From contig ONSE01000237.1 in the NCBI GenBank assembly GCA_900320415.1, positions 1 to 9,359 on the forward strand: a DNA stretch of 9,359 nt, read 5' to 3'. Numbering within the stretch: position 1 is the first letter of the stretch; every line of letters starts with the position of its first letter. The notes beneath the pieces were generated by a model. That model was not told where the DNA came from. It saw nothing but the letters and a program-made list of their open reading frames with translations, and ran no database searches. Source of the stretch: an uncultured Eubacteriales bacterium (GTDB lineage Bacteria; Bacillota; Clostridia; Oscillospirales; Acutalibacteraceae). This document shows, piece after piece, positions 1-6,112 of this stretch. Both the position numbers and the translations under genes were made by a program.

Positions 1-3
1 AAA

Positions 4-486
4 ATGAATAAAATACCGGAAAACAAAACCCGAAAAAGGCTCAGGCTGGTGCTCTGCACGCTCTATCTTTTTGAAATTGTCATGTGTACCTTCCCGTTTT
101 ATCAGTATATTGACGGCGACAAGCTTTATTCCTACTCCGTTGTGGAAATGCTCAGCGCGCTTGGAACGGGAAATACCACGGGTATGGCAGAAGCGGACTT
201 TTCCGCCGCGTCGATGTTCCTGCCCGTCAATTTCATCTTCGCCATCATTCCCATTGTCGGATTCTTCTTCTGCGCGCTGGATAAGGAGAGCAACGTGAAA
301 AACCTTGTTTCCATTCTTTGCTGCCTGCTGGGTGTGCTGTCTATTCTGACGGTCGTAACCGTCAATTTCCTCTCGCTCGGCTCATTGATCGCGCTGCTGC
401 TCTATATTCTGATCAGCTTTTTGTCCGCGTTCTCGATACTGGCACGAGTCGCGCAATCACCCTCAGACGAGAAAAGAAATCAATAA
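4..486 (+). CDS. Small four-helix integral membrane protein, function unknown
   Basis: The 160-residue product starts with a basic cytoplasmic tail (residues 1-13, rich in K and R) followed by a hydrophobic helix at about 14-34. A polar, probably extracytoplasmic segment of about 35 residues (36-70) follows, then three closely spaced helices at about 72-92, 100-120 and 123-147. The C-terminal tail is short and charged, ending SPSDEKRNQ. I recognise no enzymatic motif and cannot assign a family. The ATG at 4 is only provisional: the window begins three bases earlier, the reading frame is open to the edge, and no ribosome binding site can be judged, so the protein could be longer. It is the only plus-strand gene in the left third, and it converges on the minus-strand flavoprotein genes with about 65 bases and two hairpins between them. 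Confidence 0.7.
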   Translation: MNKIPENKTRKRLRLVLCTLYLFEIVMCTFPFYQYIDGDKLYSYSVVEMLSALGTGNTTGMAEADFSAASMFLPVNFIFAIIPIVGFFFCALDKESNVKNLVSILCCLLGVLSILTVVTVNFLSLGSLIALLLYILISFLSAFSILARVAQSPSDEKRNQ

Positions 487-499
487 ACCGGGGCAATTC

Positions 500-532
500 A
501 AAGGGGCAGATGTTTCGCACATCTGCCCCTTT
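500..532. other. Perfect hairpin in the convergent intergenic region
   Basis: A 14-bp perfect inverted repeat (arms 500-513 and 519-532, core GGGGCAGATGT) closes on a five-base loop, TTCGC. It lies 13 bases after the stop codon of the plus-strand membrane protein gene and just before the bidirectional terminator. There is no clean U-tract on either strand: the plus strand reads TTTACGG after the stem and the minus strand reads TTTGAATT. It could be a weak terminator or an mRNA 3'-end stabiliser. Its function is inferred only. Confidence 0.5.
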
Positions 533-537
533 ACGGT

Positions 538-569
538 AAAAAACGGCAGCGTCACGTTGCCGTTTTTTT
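538..569. terminator. Bidirectional intrinsic terminator of convergent genes
   Basis: The arms 538-551 and 555-568 pair almost completely (A6-CGGC core, one G-U pair) around a three-base loop at 552-554. Seven T follow on the plus strand (563-569) and six T on the minus strand (complement of 538-543), so it can end transcription from both sides. The loop is the TGA stop codon of the minus-strand dehydrogenase, and its last five codons (Lys-Lys-Thr-Ala-Thr) form one arm. Confidence 0.85.
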
Positions 570-2144
570 GATGATTTTTTCAGCGCATTTGATGCCGTCC
601 ACAGCGGCGGAAATAATGCCGCCCGCGTAGCCCGCGCCCTCGCCGCAGGGATACAAACCGTGAACACCTGCGCTTTCCAGGGTTTCCATATCGCGCAGAA
701 TTCTCACGGGGGAGGAGCTTCTTGTTTCCAGTCCGGTCAGAACCGCGTCGGGGTGATCAAATCCCTTCAGCTTCCGTCCCATACCCGTAATTGCCTGTTT
801 CATGGAATGGCAGACGTCCCCGGGAAGTATGGTGTTCAGATCGCTTAGCGTAAAGCCCGGGGTGATGCTTGGCGTAACCTCGCCGATTCTTTCTGATTTT
901 TGATTCCTCATAAAATCAGATACCCTTTGGACGGGCGCGCGGTAATTGCCTCCCCCCAGCGCAAAAGCCTTCGCTTCGAGCTCTCTCTGAAAGTACATTC
1001 CTCCGAGAGGACTGTCACTCTGAAAATCCTCTGGTGTAACGCTCACGAGGAGGGCAGCGTTGGAGTTAACCCTGTTCCGCGCGAACTCACTCATACCGTT
1101 CGTGCAGAGCATACCCGGCTCACTGGAGGCATTGACAACCGTTCCTCCGGGACACATACAAAACGTGTAGGTCCCTCTGCCGTTGTCAGTGTGAATATTC
1201 ATCTTGTAATTGGCGGCTCCGAGGTGATTGTTTCCCGCGAAGCTGCCGTACTGCGCTTTGTCAATTTTTTCGCGGAGATGCTCTATGCGGGCGCCGACCG
1301 AGAAAGGCTTCGCTTCCATCGGAAGACCCTTGCTCTGCAGCATTTCGAACGTGTCTCTCGCACTGTGACCGACCGCGAGAATAATGCAGTCGGTTTCAAT
1401 GATCTCCCGACTTCCGTTTCGCTCAACAACCGCGGCAGCAATTGCTCCGTCAGAAACATGAAAGCCTGTTAATGTGGTTTCAAAAAGTACGGTGCCGCCC
1501 GATGAAATGATTTCCTCGCGCAGATTCTTAACGGTTATTTTCAGCTTGTCCGTGCCAATATGCGGTTTGGCGTTATAAAGGATTTCCTCGGGAGCGCCAT
1601 GTCGGACAAATTCCTCCAAAACCTTTCTCTGCCGGGGATCCTTTGTTCCCGTGTTCAGCTTACCGTCGGAAAAGGTACCCGCGCCGCCTTCACCGAACTG
1701 AACATTGGATTGCATATCCAGCGCGCCTGTCAGCCAGAATCGGTTGACATCCGCGGTCCTGCTTTCCACATCACGGCCGCGCTCAATAATAACAGGCTTT
1801 GCGCCGCTTTGTGCGAGAATCAGCCCCGCAAACAAGCCGGCAGGTCCCATACCGACTACGACAGGGGAGGCGCCTCCCTTCCATTCGGGCAGATGATACT
1901 CATACGGTTCCGCCTTGACAGCATTTTTTGTTCTTTTGAGTACTTTGTCCTCATTGACGGTCAGTTCCGCGTCGAGGGAACAGAGAAAGAAGATATGCTC
2001 TTTTTTTCTCGCGTCTACAGAGCGTCGGGAAATGCGTACGCTTCTGATCGCCTTGCTGTCTACTCCTAATTCTTTGCACAGCCTTTGACGCAGTGTATTG
2101 TCGTCGTAGTCCAAGGGTATATGTATGTTGTTAACACGAATCAT
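552..2144 (-). CDS. FAD-dependent dehydrogenase, COG2509 family
   Basis: The 530-residue product matches the uncharacterised NAD(P)/FAD-dependent oxidoreductases of COG2509. An N-terminal domain of about 90 residues precedes the Rossmann fold. The dinucleotide-binding loop GMGPAG is at residues 98-103, with the ribose-binding acidic residue of IIERG at 121. The family signature GEGGAGTFSDGKL is at 151-163, and a C-terminal flavin-contacting segment, CGEGAGYAGG, is at about 500-509. Length is normal for the family. The physiological substrate is not known; cytoplasmic location follows from the absence of any signal or membrane segment. The ATG at 2144 overlaps the stop of the upstream HI0933-type gene as ATGA, and an AGGAGA ribosome binding site lies inside the last codons of that gene, so the two are probably translationally coupled. 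The 3' end runs into the terminator at 538-569. Confidence 0.9.
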   Translation of the reverse strand: MIRVNNIHIPLDYDDNTLRQRLCKELGVDSKAIRSVRISRRSVDARKKEHIFFLCSLDAELTVNEDKVLKRTKNAVKAEPYEYHLPEWKGGASPVVVGMGPAGLFAGLILAQSGAKPVIIERGRDVESRTADVNRFWLTGALDMQSNVQFGEGGAGTFSDGKLNTGTKDPRQRKVLEEFVRHGAPEEILYNAKPHIGTDKLKITVKNLREEIISSGGTVLFETTLTGFHVSDGAIAAAVVERNGSREIIETDCIILAVGHSARDTFEMLQSKGLPMEAKPFSVGARIEHLREKIDKAQYGSFAGNNHLGAANYKMNIHTDNGRGTYTFCMCPGGTVVNASSEPGMLCTNGMSEFARNRVNSNAALLVSVTPEDFQSDSPLGGMYFQRELEAKAFALGGGNYRAPVQRVSDFMRNQKSERIGEVTPSITPGFTLSDLNTILPGDVCHSMKQAITGMGRKLKGFDHPDAVLTGLETRSSSPVRILRDMETLESAGVHGLYPCGEGAGYAGGIISAAVDGIKCAEKIIKKTAT

Positions 2145-3352
2145 AGATGTTCTCCTGCTATAATGCCGCTTACAAAGGCAAAATGAAGATTATATCCTCC
2201 GCATTCGCCGCAAAGGTCAATCGTTTCTCCGCAGATATAGAGCTTTCTCATTTTTTTACTCTGCATGGAGGTTTCGTCTATTTCCTCTCCCAATACACCG
2301 CCGCGTGCGCACTGAGCTTGTTCAAAGCCCGTCGTATCGGTGATTTCGAAGGAGATTTTCTTTACTTTTTCTGCGATCTGCTTTAATTCGTTTTTGGAGA
2401 CTGCGCCGCATATTTGGGAAAAATCCCGGAATCCGAGTATTTTTAACACCGCCTGTGCCAGCCGCTTCTGCAAAATACCCGTGAAAATATTATCGATCGT
2501 CAGAGAAGAAAAGAGGGATCGATTCTTTATCAGGAGCTTGAATAATTCCGACTCGGAAATATCGTCAAATAAATCCACCGTCACCCTGTCGCCTTGGCGC
2601 GCGTAGAGCGAAAGGTTAAAAACGCATATCCCCGAAAGCGCTGTATCCGCAAACTGTATTTCACCACGCTCGGATCTCACTGCGCGGTCACGATGAAGAA
2701 GGGATACCCTTCCGTTAGCCCGCAATCCCTTGAGTGATTTCAGCACATCGGAGTTGACTCTGAGAGGGCAGAGAGCGGGTGAGAACGGGACGATTGTGTG
2801 TCCGAAATTCTTCAATATATCTGCGCCGCTCGCGGAACCGCCCAGCTTTGGAGCCGCCTTGGAGCCGCAGGCAATTACCAGCTTATCGGAAATCCATTCT
2901 CCTGATTTGGATTTAATGATAAACTCCCTTTGCTTCCTGACGCTGCAAACAGTCTCTCCGCAAAAGAATTCCACGCCCAACCGTTCGCAGCTAAAACGCA
3001 TGACATCGAGCACGGAGCTTGCCTGTCTCGACAACGGGTAAACTCTTCCCTCATGGTCCGAGGAGGCAAGGAGTCCGAGTGAGCTAAAATACCGCAGCAA
3101 AAAGCTGCTGTCATATTTTGCAAAAATATTGCCCGCCTGCCGCTGAAAGCTGCCGAAATAATGTTCCGGCGTGATGTGACAGTTGGTCAGATTGCATCTG
3201 CCGTTTCCCGTAGCAAGCAGCTTTTTCCCCACGCGGTCGTTTTTTTCGATCAGCGCGATGCGCAGCGAGTGATTATTTTGTTTGGCAGCAATGGCGCACA
3301 TCATGCCGGAAGCGCCTGCGCCGATGATGACGGCATCATACCGATTGTTCAT
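2141..3352 (-). CDS. HI0933-family flavoprotein (NAD(P)/FAD-dependent oxidoreductase, YhiN/BaiN-like)
   Basis: The 403-residue product has the hallmarks of the HI0933/TIGR00275 flavoproteins: GAGASG at residues 11-16, the acidic ribose-binding E36, and the diagnostic segment GKKLLATGNGRCNLTN at 42-57. The C-terminal segment CGETIDLCGECGGYNLH lies at about 374-390. Members are variously annotated as aminoacetone oxidase-like or, from work on Clostridium scindens BaiN, as 3-dehydro bile acid reductases. Those names should not be transferred here without evidence, because the family is widespread and mostly uncharacterised. The start at 3352 is supported by AGGTGA four to five bases upstream. 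Only 45 bases separate it from the upstream membrane protein gene, and most of that is a hairpin. I see no convincing promoter of its own, so expression may depend on readthrough. The stop overlaps the next start by four bases. Confidence 0.92.
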   Translation of the reverse strand: MNNRYDAVIIGAGASGMMCAIAAKQNNHSLRIALIEKNDRVGKKLLATGNGRCNLTNCHITPEHYFGSFQRQAGNIFAKYDSSFLLRYFSSLGLLASSDHEGRVYPLSRQASSVLDVMRFSCERLGVEFFCGETVCSVRKQREFIIKSKSGEWISDKLVIACGSKAAPKLGGSASGADILKNFGHTIVPFSPALCPLRVNSDVLKSLKGLRANGRVSLLHRDRAVRSERGEIQFADTALSGICVFNLSLYARQGDRVTVDLFDDISESELFKLLIKNRSLFSSLTIDNIFTGILQKRLAQAVLKILGFRDFSQICGAVSKNELKQIAEKVKKISFEITDTTGFEQAQCARGGVLGEEIDETSMQSKKMRKLYICGETIDLCGECGGYNLHFAFVSGIIAGEHL

Positions 3353-3369
3353 ACTATCACCTAAAAAGC

Positions 3370-3393
3370 AAGGCAGCTCTCGGCTGCCTTTTT
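3370..3393. terminator. Hairpin with U-tracts between two minus-strand genes
   Basis: The arms AAGGCAGC (3370-3377) and GCTGCCTT (3383-3390) enclose a five-base loop. On the plus strand five T (3389-3393) follow directly. On the minus strand, the relevant direction here, the stem is followed by GC and then five T (complement of 3363-3367), which run straight into the AGGTGA ribosome binding site of the HI0933-type gene. It begins eight bases after the stop codon of the small export-family gene. The interrupted U-tract suggests a leaky terminator or attenuator; that is inference. Confidence 0.65.
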
Positions 3394-3397
3394 CATC

Positions 3398-3901
3398 TTA
3401 TTTCGGGGCAAGACAGCTGAAAATACCGCCTGCGCCCATACTGACCGCAAGACTCGCCGCGCCCATGATCACACCTGCAATCAGAACGCCGAACATGACC
3501 GCGATCGTACTTTTTTTGAATCCGATATCCAGAAAACTCGCCGCGAGGGTACCGGTCCACGCTCCGGTTCCGGGAAGGGGGATACCGACAAAGAGCATCA
3601 GGGCGATAAACAGACCCTTGCCTGCCTTTGCCTTGAGTTTTTCTCCGCCCTTTTCGCCCTTATTGTAGCACCAGGTGAAAAACTTGCCGATATACTTTTT
3701 ATCCTTACCCCAGATCAGCACCTTTCTTGCGAAAAAGTAAATCAGAGGAACAGGCAGCATATTGCCGATCACGGCGATCACATAGGCCCATACGAGATCC
3801 CATCCGTGCATTCCCATACCGACGGCAACGGGAATCGCGCCTCTCAGTTCCACGATGGGAACCATGGAAATGAAGAAAACTGTCAGATATTTAATAAGCA
3901 T
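3398..3901 (-). CDS. Small integral membrane protein, PF06695/COG2426 'small multidrug export' family
   Basis: The 167-residue product carries the conserved N-terminal segment PIVELRGAIP (residues 15-24), a charged central cytoplasmic stretch rich in Lys and Gly (about 65-96), and the family motif GIPLPGTGAWTG (106-117). Hydrophobic helices surround these, at about 2-17, 34-59, 97-120 and 130-158. This matches PF06695. The 'multidrug export' name comes from early annotation and transport has not been generally shown. The frame is open upstream to an ATG at 3994, but I chose 3901: AGGGAG (3908-3913) is six bases ahead of it, the next residues begin the family-conserved region, and a good promoter at 3932-3960 would place transcription start inside the longer version. 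It is divergent from the VanZ-MATE operon, and a hairpin follows the stop. Confidence 0.9.
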   Translation of the reverse strand: MLIKYLTVFFISMVPIVELRGAIPVAVGMGMHGWDLVWAYVIAVIGNMLPVPLIYFFARKVLIWGKDKKYIGKFFTWCYNKGEKGGEKLKAKAGKGLFIALMLFVGIPLPGTGAWTGTLAASFLDIGFKKSTIAVMFGVLIAGVIMGAASLAVSMGAGGIFSCLAPK

Positions 3902-3931
3902 ACGATTCTCCCTTTCATAGTGTCGAAAAAC

Positions 3932-3960
3932 AGTATAGCAGAAGTTGTGCTTTTTTTCAA
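3932..3960 (-). promoter_or_regulatory. Sigma-A type promoter for the PF06695 gene
   Basis: On the minus strand TTGAAA (3960-3955) is followed by 17 bases and then TATACT (3937-3932), a near-consensus vegetative promoter. Transcription should start near 3925, giving a leader of about 24 bases that contains the AGGGAG ribosome binding site before the ATG at 3901. Confidence 0.8.
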
Positions 3961-4018
3961 TAGGAAAAGCAGTCTTTCGTAGATTGTGACACATATTGTT
4001 AAAATCCGTTCATTTTCA

Positions 4019-4046
4019 TTGACAAGCCTGCATAATCGTGTAAAAT
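4019..4046 (+). promoter_or_regulatory. Sigma-A type promoter for the VanZ-MATE operon
   Basis: A perfect -35 box TTGACA (4019-4024) is followed by 16 bases and TAAAAT (4041-4046). Transcription should start about six to eight bases later, at or within the first bases of the foldback element beginning at 4053. Without that element the promoter would sit directly against the GAGGAG ribosome binding site of the VanZ-family gene, so this is its natural promoter. Confidence 0.75.
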
Positions 4047-4048
4047 AT

Positions 4049-4052
4049 ACAA
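4049..4052. repeat. Left target-site duplication ACAA
   Basis: ACAA immediately precedes the left inverted repeat and is repeated at 4214-4217 immediately after the right one. Both copies are followed by G, so a five-base duplication ACAAG, with the element shortened by one base, is also possible. Confidence 0.6.
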
Positions 4053-4213
4053 GGGAACCTCTAAAAATTCCCTGCCGCGCATAAGCACGAAATTTTCACG
4101 GCATCATCTTGCCAAATCTTTTTGAAATACGTCAGTATTCCTGCGGAGCTTTGACAACATTCTGCCATAAATCTTCCGCACTTCTGCATGACATGGAATG
4201 ATTAGAGGCTCCC
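4053..4213. mobile_element. Foldback MITE-like element, about 161 bp, non-coding
   Basis: The left end GGGAACCTCTAA and the right end TTAGAGGCTCCC are inverted repeats with one mismatch in 12. Extending inward, 22 of 29 positions match, and by hand alignment about 47 of 67 positions of each arm match. The two arms meet near the exact centre in a small perfect hairpin, AATAC-GTCA-GTATT (4126-4139). The element is flanked by ACAA on both sides. It contains no plausible gene. Short size, terminal inverted repeats, target duplication and whole-length foldback structure fit a miniature inverted-repeat transposable element mobilised by a transposase elsewhere in the genome. I cannot assign the parental IS family with certainty. 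The element has inserted between the -10 box and the ribosome binding site of the VanZ-MATE operon. Confidence 0.75.
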
Positions 4214-4217
4214 ACAA
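4214..4217. repeat. Right target-site duplication ACAA
   Basis: This is the direct copy of 4049-4052, directly after the right inverted repeat and one base-group before the GAGGAG ribosome binding site (4218-4223). Confidence 0.6.
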
Positions 4218-4230
4218 GAGGAGTGATTGC

Positions 4231-4710
4231 ATGAATCAGGGAACTTCTGTCCGTTTTCGGGTGATTGTGTTTGCTTTGACGGCGGGTATGATCGCCTTTG
4301 CTTTTATCCATTCCGCCATGCCCGCGAGCGAGTCGTCAAAGGAAAGCAATAGTGTCTTGGCTTTTCTTTCCGCCCTGCTTTCCGGACTTGGAATTCACCG
4401 GGAGTTAACGGGACTGTTCGTCAGGAAGCTCGCGCATTTTTCGGAATACACCGTAATAGGAACGCTGCTCGTTTCCTGCGCATATTCCTTCGACAGGGCG
4501 CGGCCGTACCGCTATCTGGCGGCGGTTCTTTTCACGGGTCTTGTCTCGGCGCTGACCGATGAAACCATCCAGCTGTTTTCAGAAGGGAGAGCGGGACAGA
4601 TAACCGATGTTTGGCTCGATTTTTCGGGCGTTTTGACAGGAACAGCATTGATGCTGCTCTTTTTTGTGCTTTATATCCGAATCAAAAAAAGAAAGAGGGG
4701 AAGAGAATGA
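4231..4710 (+). CDS. VanZ-family membrane protein
   Basis: The 159-residue product has the VanZ-like (PF04892) pattern: an N-terminal helix at about 9-29, then the conserved RKLAHFSEY (65-73) leading into a helix. A further helix runs at about 91-109, followed by the signature DETIQLFSEGRAGQITDVWLD (110-130, shown only as key residues D110, E111, Q114, F116, G119, R120, D126, D130), a last helix (131-149) and a basic tail. VanZ of the Tn1546 cluster gives low-level teicoplanin resistance, but most family members lie outside van clusters, as here, and their role is unknown; resistance should not be assumed. I chose ATG 4231 because GAGGAG (4218-4223) is seven bases upstream. An in-frame ATG at 4198 lies inside the foldback element and has no ribosome binding site. 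The stop overlaps the start of the MATE gene (ATGA). Confidence 0.88.
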   Translation: MNQGTSVRFRVIVFALTAGMIAFAFIHSAMPASESSKESNSVLAFLSALLSGLGIHRELTGLFVRKLAHFSEYTVIGTLLVSCAYSFDRARPYRYLAAVLFTGLVSALTDETIQLFSEGRAGQITDVWLDFSGVLTGTALMLLFFVLYIRIKKRKRGRE

Positions 4711-6071
4711 GTCAAGAGGTTCAAACCGAAAACAAAATGGGCAATAAGCCCATGCTGCCATTGATATTGTCCATGTCACTTCCCGCCATGTTTTCCATGA
4801 CGATAATGGCGATGTACAATGTTGTTGACAGTATCTTTATCGGCAACTATGATCAGGCAGGTCTGACCGCGATTTCACTTGCGTATCCTTTGCAGCTGTT
4901 TTTGATCGCTGCCGCTGTCGGAACGGCGATCGGTGTCAACTCGCTTGTGTCGCGAAAGCTGGGGGAGAAGGATTTTTCCATGGCAAACGCAGCGGCTACC
5001 CATGGTCTGGTGACCTGTCTTTTTACATACGCGGTATTTCTGGCTCTCGGCATTTTTGCCGTGGAGCCGTTTATGGGACTGTTCACATCAGACGCGCATA
5101 CTGCTGACTGTGGTGTGCAGTATCTCCGTGTGGTGCTGTGCTTTTCGATTTTTTCCACTATTCAGGTGATGATTGAAAAAATGCTGCAGGCGACGGGAAA
5201 TATGATATATCCCATGCTGTTTCAGCTGCTTGGCGCGATAGTTAATATTATTTTCGATCCGCTGATGATTTTCGGTATCGGCTTTTTCCCGGAGATGGGA
5301 GTCACGGGAGCGGCGATTGCGACTGTTTTCGGACAGTTCTGCGGAATGCTTTTTGCTATTATTGTTCTTTTTAAGAAAAATCATCAGATTGAGGTCACAC
5401 TGAAGGGCTTTCGTCCGCAGGCTGCCATTTTCAAAAATATCTATTCCGTCGGTCTCCCTTCCATCATTATGCAAAGTATCGGCGCGATTATGATGCTCGG
5501 AATCAATTCCATTTTTATGGCGGCGGGTTCGGCGGTCTCCGTTACCGTATTTGGTATTTATTTCAAGCTGCAGAGCTTCGTATTTATGCCCTGCTTCGGA
5601 CTCAATCAGGGGGTTATGCCTGTTATCGGGTATAACTATGGCGCGCGCAACAGGCAGCGCGTCTATTCCGCTCTCAAGTGCGGTATTGTGATTGCGCTCA
5701 TCATTATGTTCATCGGCGTACTGCTGATGTGGCTGATTCCCGACAGGCTTATTTCCATGTTCGGCGGCGGTCAGGAACTGATGGACGTCGGCGTTCCCGC
5801 GTTCCGCATCATCAGTCTTTGCTTTCTTCCCGCTGCCGCAGGTATTTTGTTTACCACGTTGTTCCAGGCGGTCGGTAAGGGTGTTCGCAGCCTCCTGATG
5901 TCCGTTTGCCGTCAGCTGGTCATCTTACTGCCTGTGGCGTTTGCCCTTTCTCTGACAGCGGGCGTTCAGGCGGTATGGTACGCTTTCCCAATCGCGGAGA
6001 TAGGCTGTCTGATTCTCGCCGTCTGCTTTTTCCTCAACCTCGTCAAGGGCGATTTCAAAAAGCTCAACTAA
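4707..6071 (+). CDS. MATE-family multidrug/cation antiporter
   Basis: The 454-residue product is the usual MATE length, with about twelve hydrophobic helices in two repeated halves. The N-terminal half carries the typical stretch from SLPAMFSMTIMAMYNVVDS to IFIG, followed by AAAVGTAIGVNSLVSR-LG (family region around helices 1-2). The second half contains FGLNQGVMPVIGYNYGA, the equivalent segment after helix 8, and CFLPAAAGILFTTLFQAVGKG near the end. It most resembles the NorM/DinF/MepA-type MATE proteins of Firmicutes, which use a Na+ or H+ gradient to export cationic compounds; the substrate cannot be read from sequence. The start at 4707 is supported by AGGGG (4696-4700) six bases upstream. 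The frame extends upstream inside the VanZ-family gene, but the ATGA overlap is the better start and implies translational coupling and co-expression with that gene. Confidence 0.93.
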   Translation: MSQEVQTENKMGNKPMLPLILSMSLPAMFSMTIMAMYNVVDSIFIGNYDQAGLTAISLAYPLQLFLIAAAVGTAIGVNSLVSRKLGEKDFSMANAAATHGLVTCLFTYAVFLALGIFAVEPFMGLFTSDAHTADCGVQYLRVVLCFSIFSTIQVMIEKMLQATGNMIYPMLFQLLGAIVNIIFDPLMIFGIGFFPEMGVTGAAIATVFGQFCGMLFAIIVLFKKNHQIEVTLKGFRPQAAIFKNIYSVGLPSIIMQSIGAIMMLGINSIFMAAGSAVSVTVFGIYFKLQSFVFMPCFGLNQGVMPVIGYNYGARNRQRVYSALKCGIVIALIIMFIGVLLMWLIPDRLISMFGGGQELMDVGVPAFRIISLCFLPAAAGILFTTLFQAVGKGVRSLLMSVCRQLVILLPVAFALSLTAGVQAVWYAFPIAEIGCLILAVCFFLNLVKGDFKKLN

Positions 6072-6076
6072 AACCT

Positions 6077-6106
6077 CACCTCAGTGCATATATTTGCATT
6101 GAGGTG
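6077..6106 (+). promoter_or_regulatory. Hairpin occluding the ribosome binding site of the next gene
   Basis: A 12-bp stem with one G-U pair (6077-6088 with 6095-6106) closes on a six-base loop (TATATT). The 3' arm is GAGGTG, the ribosome binding site for the TTG start at 6113, paired to CACCTC in the 5' arm. It begins five bases after the MATE stop codon. Only ATACTTTTGG follows, so it is a poor intrinsic terminator. A role in limiting translation, or in ending some transcripts, is inferred from the pairing. Confidence 0.6.
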
Positions 6107-6112
6107 ATACTT

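Noticed and set aside
900..1472. Open frame of 190 codons on the plus strand
   Set aside because: It is antisense to the COG2509 dehydrogenase, which has unmistakable FAD motifs; no recognisable protein and no ribosome binding site.
1560..2069. Open frame of 169 codons on the plus strand
   Set aside because: It is also antisense to the dehydrogenase and shows no family features.
3902..3994. Longer N-terminus for the PF06695 gene, starting at 3994
   Set aside because: The extra residues are not hydrophobic or conserved, a near-consensus promoter lies within this stretch, and the ATG at 3901 has a good ribosome binding site.
4151..4179. Perfect TTGACA inside the foldback element as a possible outward promoter
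   Set aside because: No acceptable -10 box lies 15-19 bases downstream (TTCCGC at 17), so it is probably chance.
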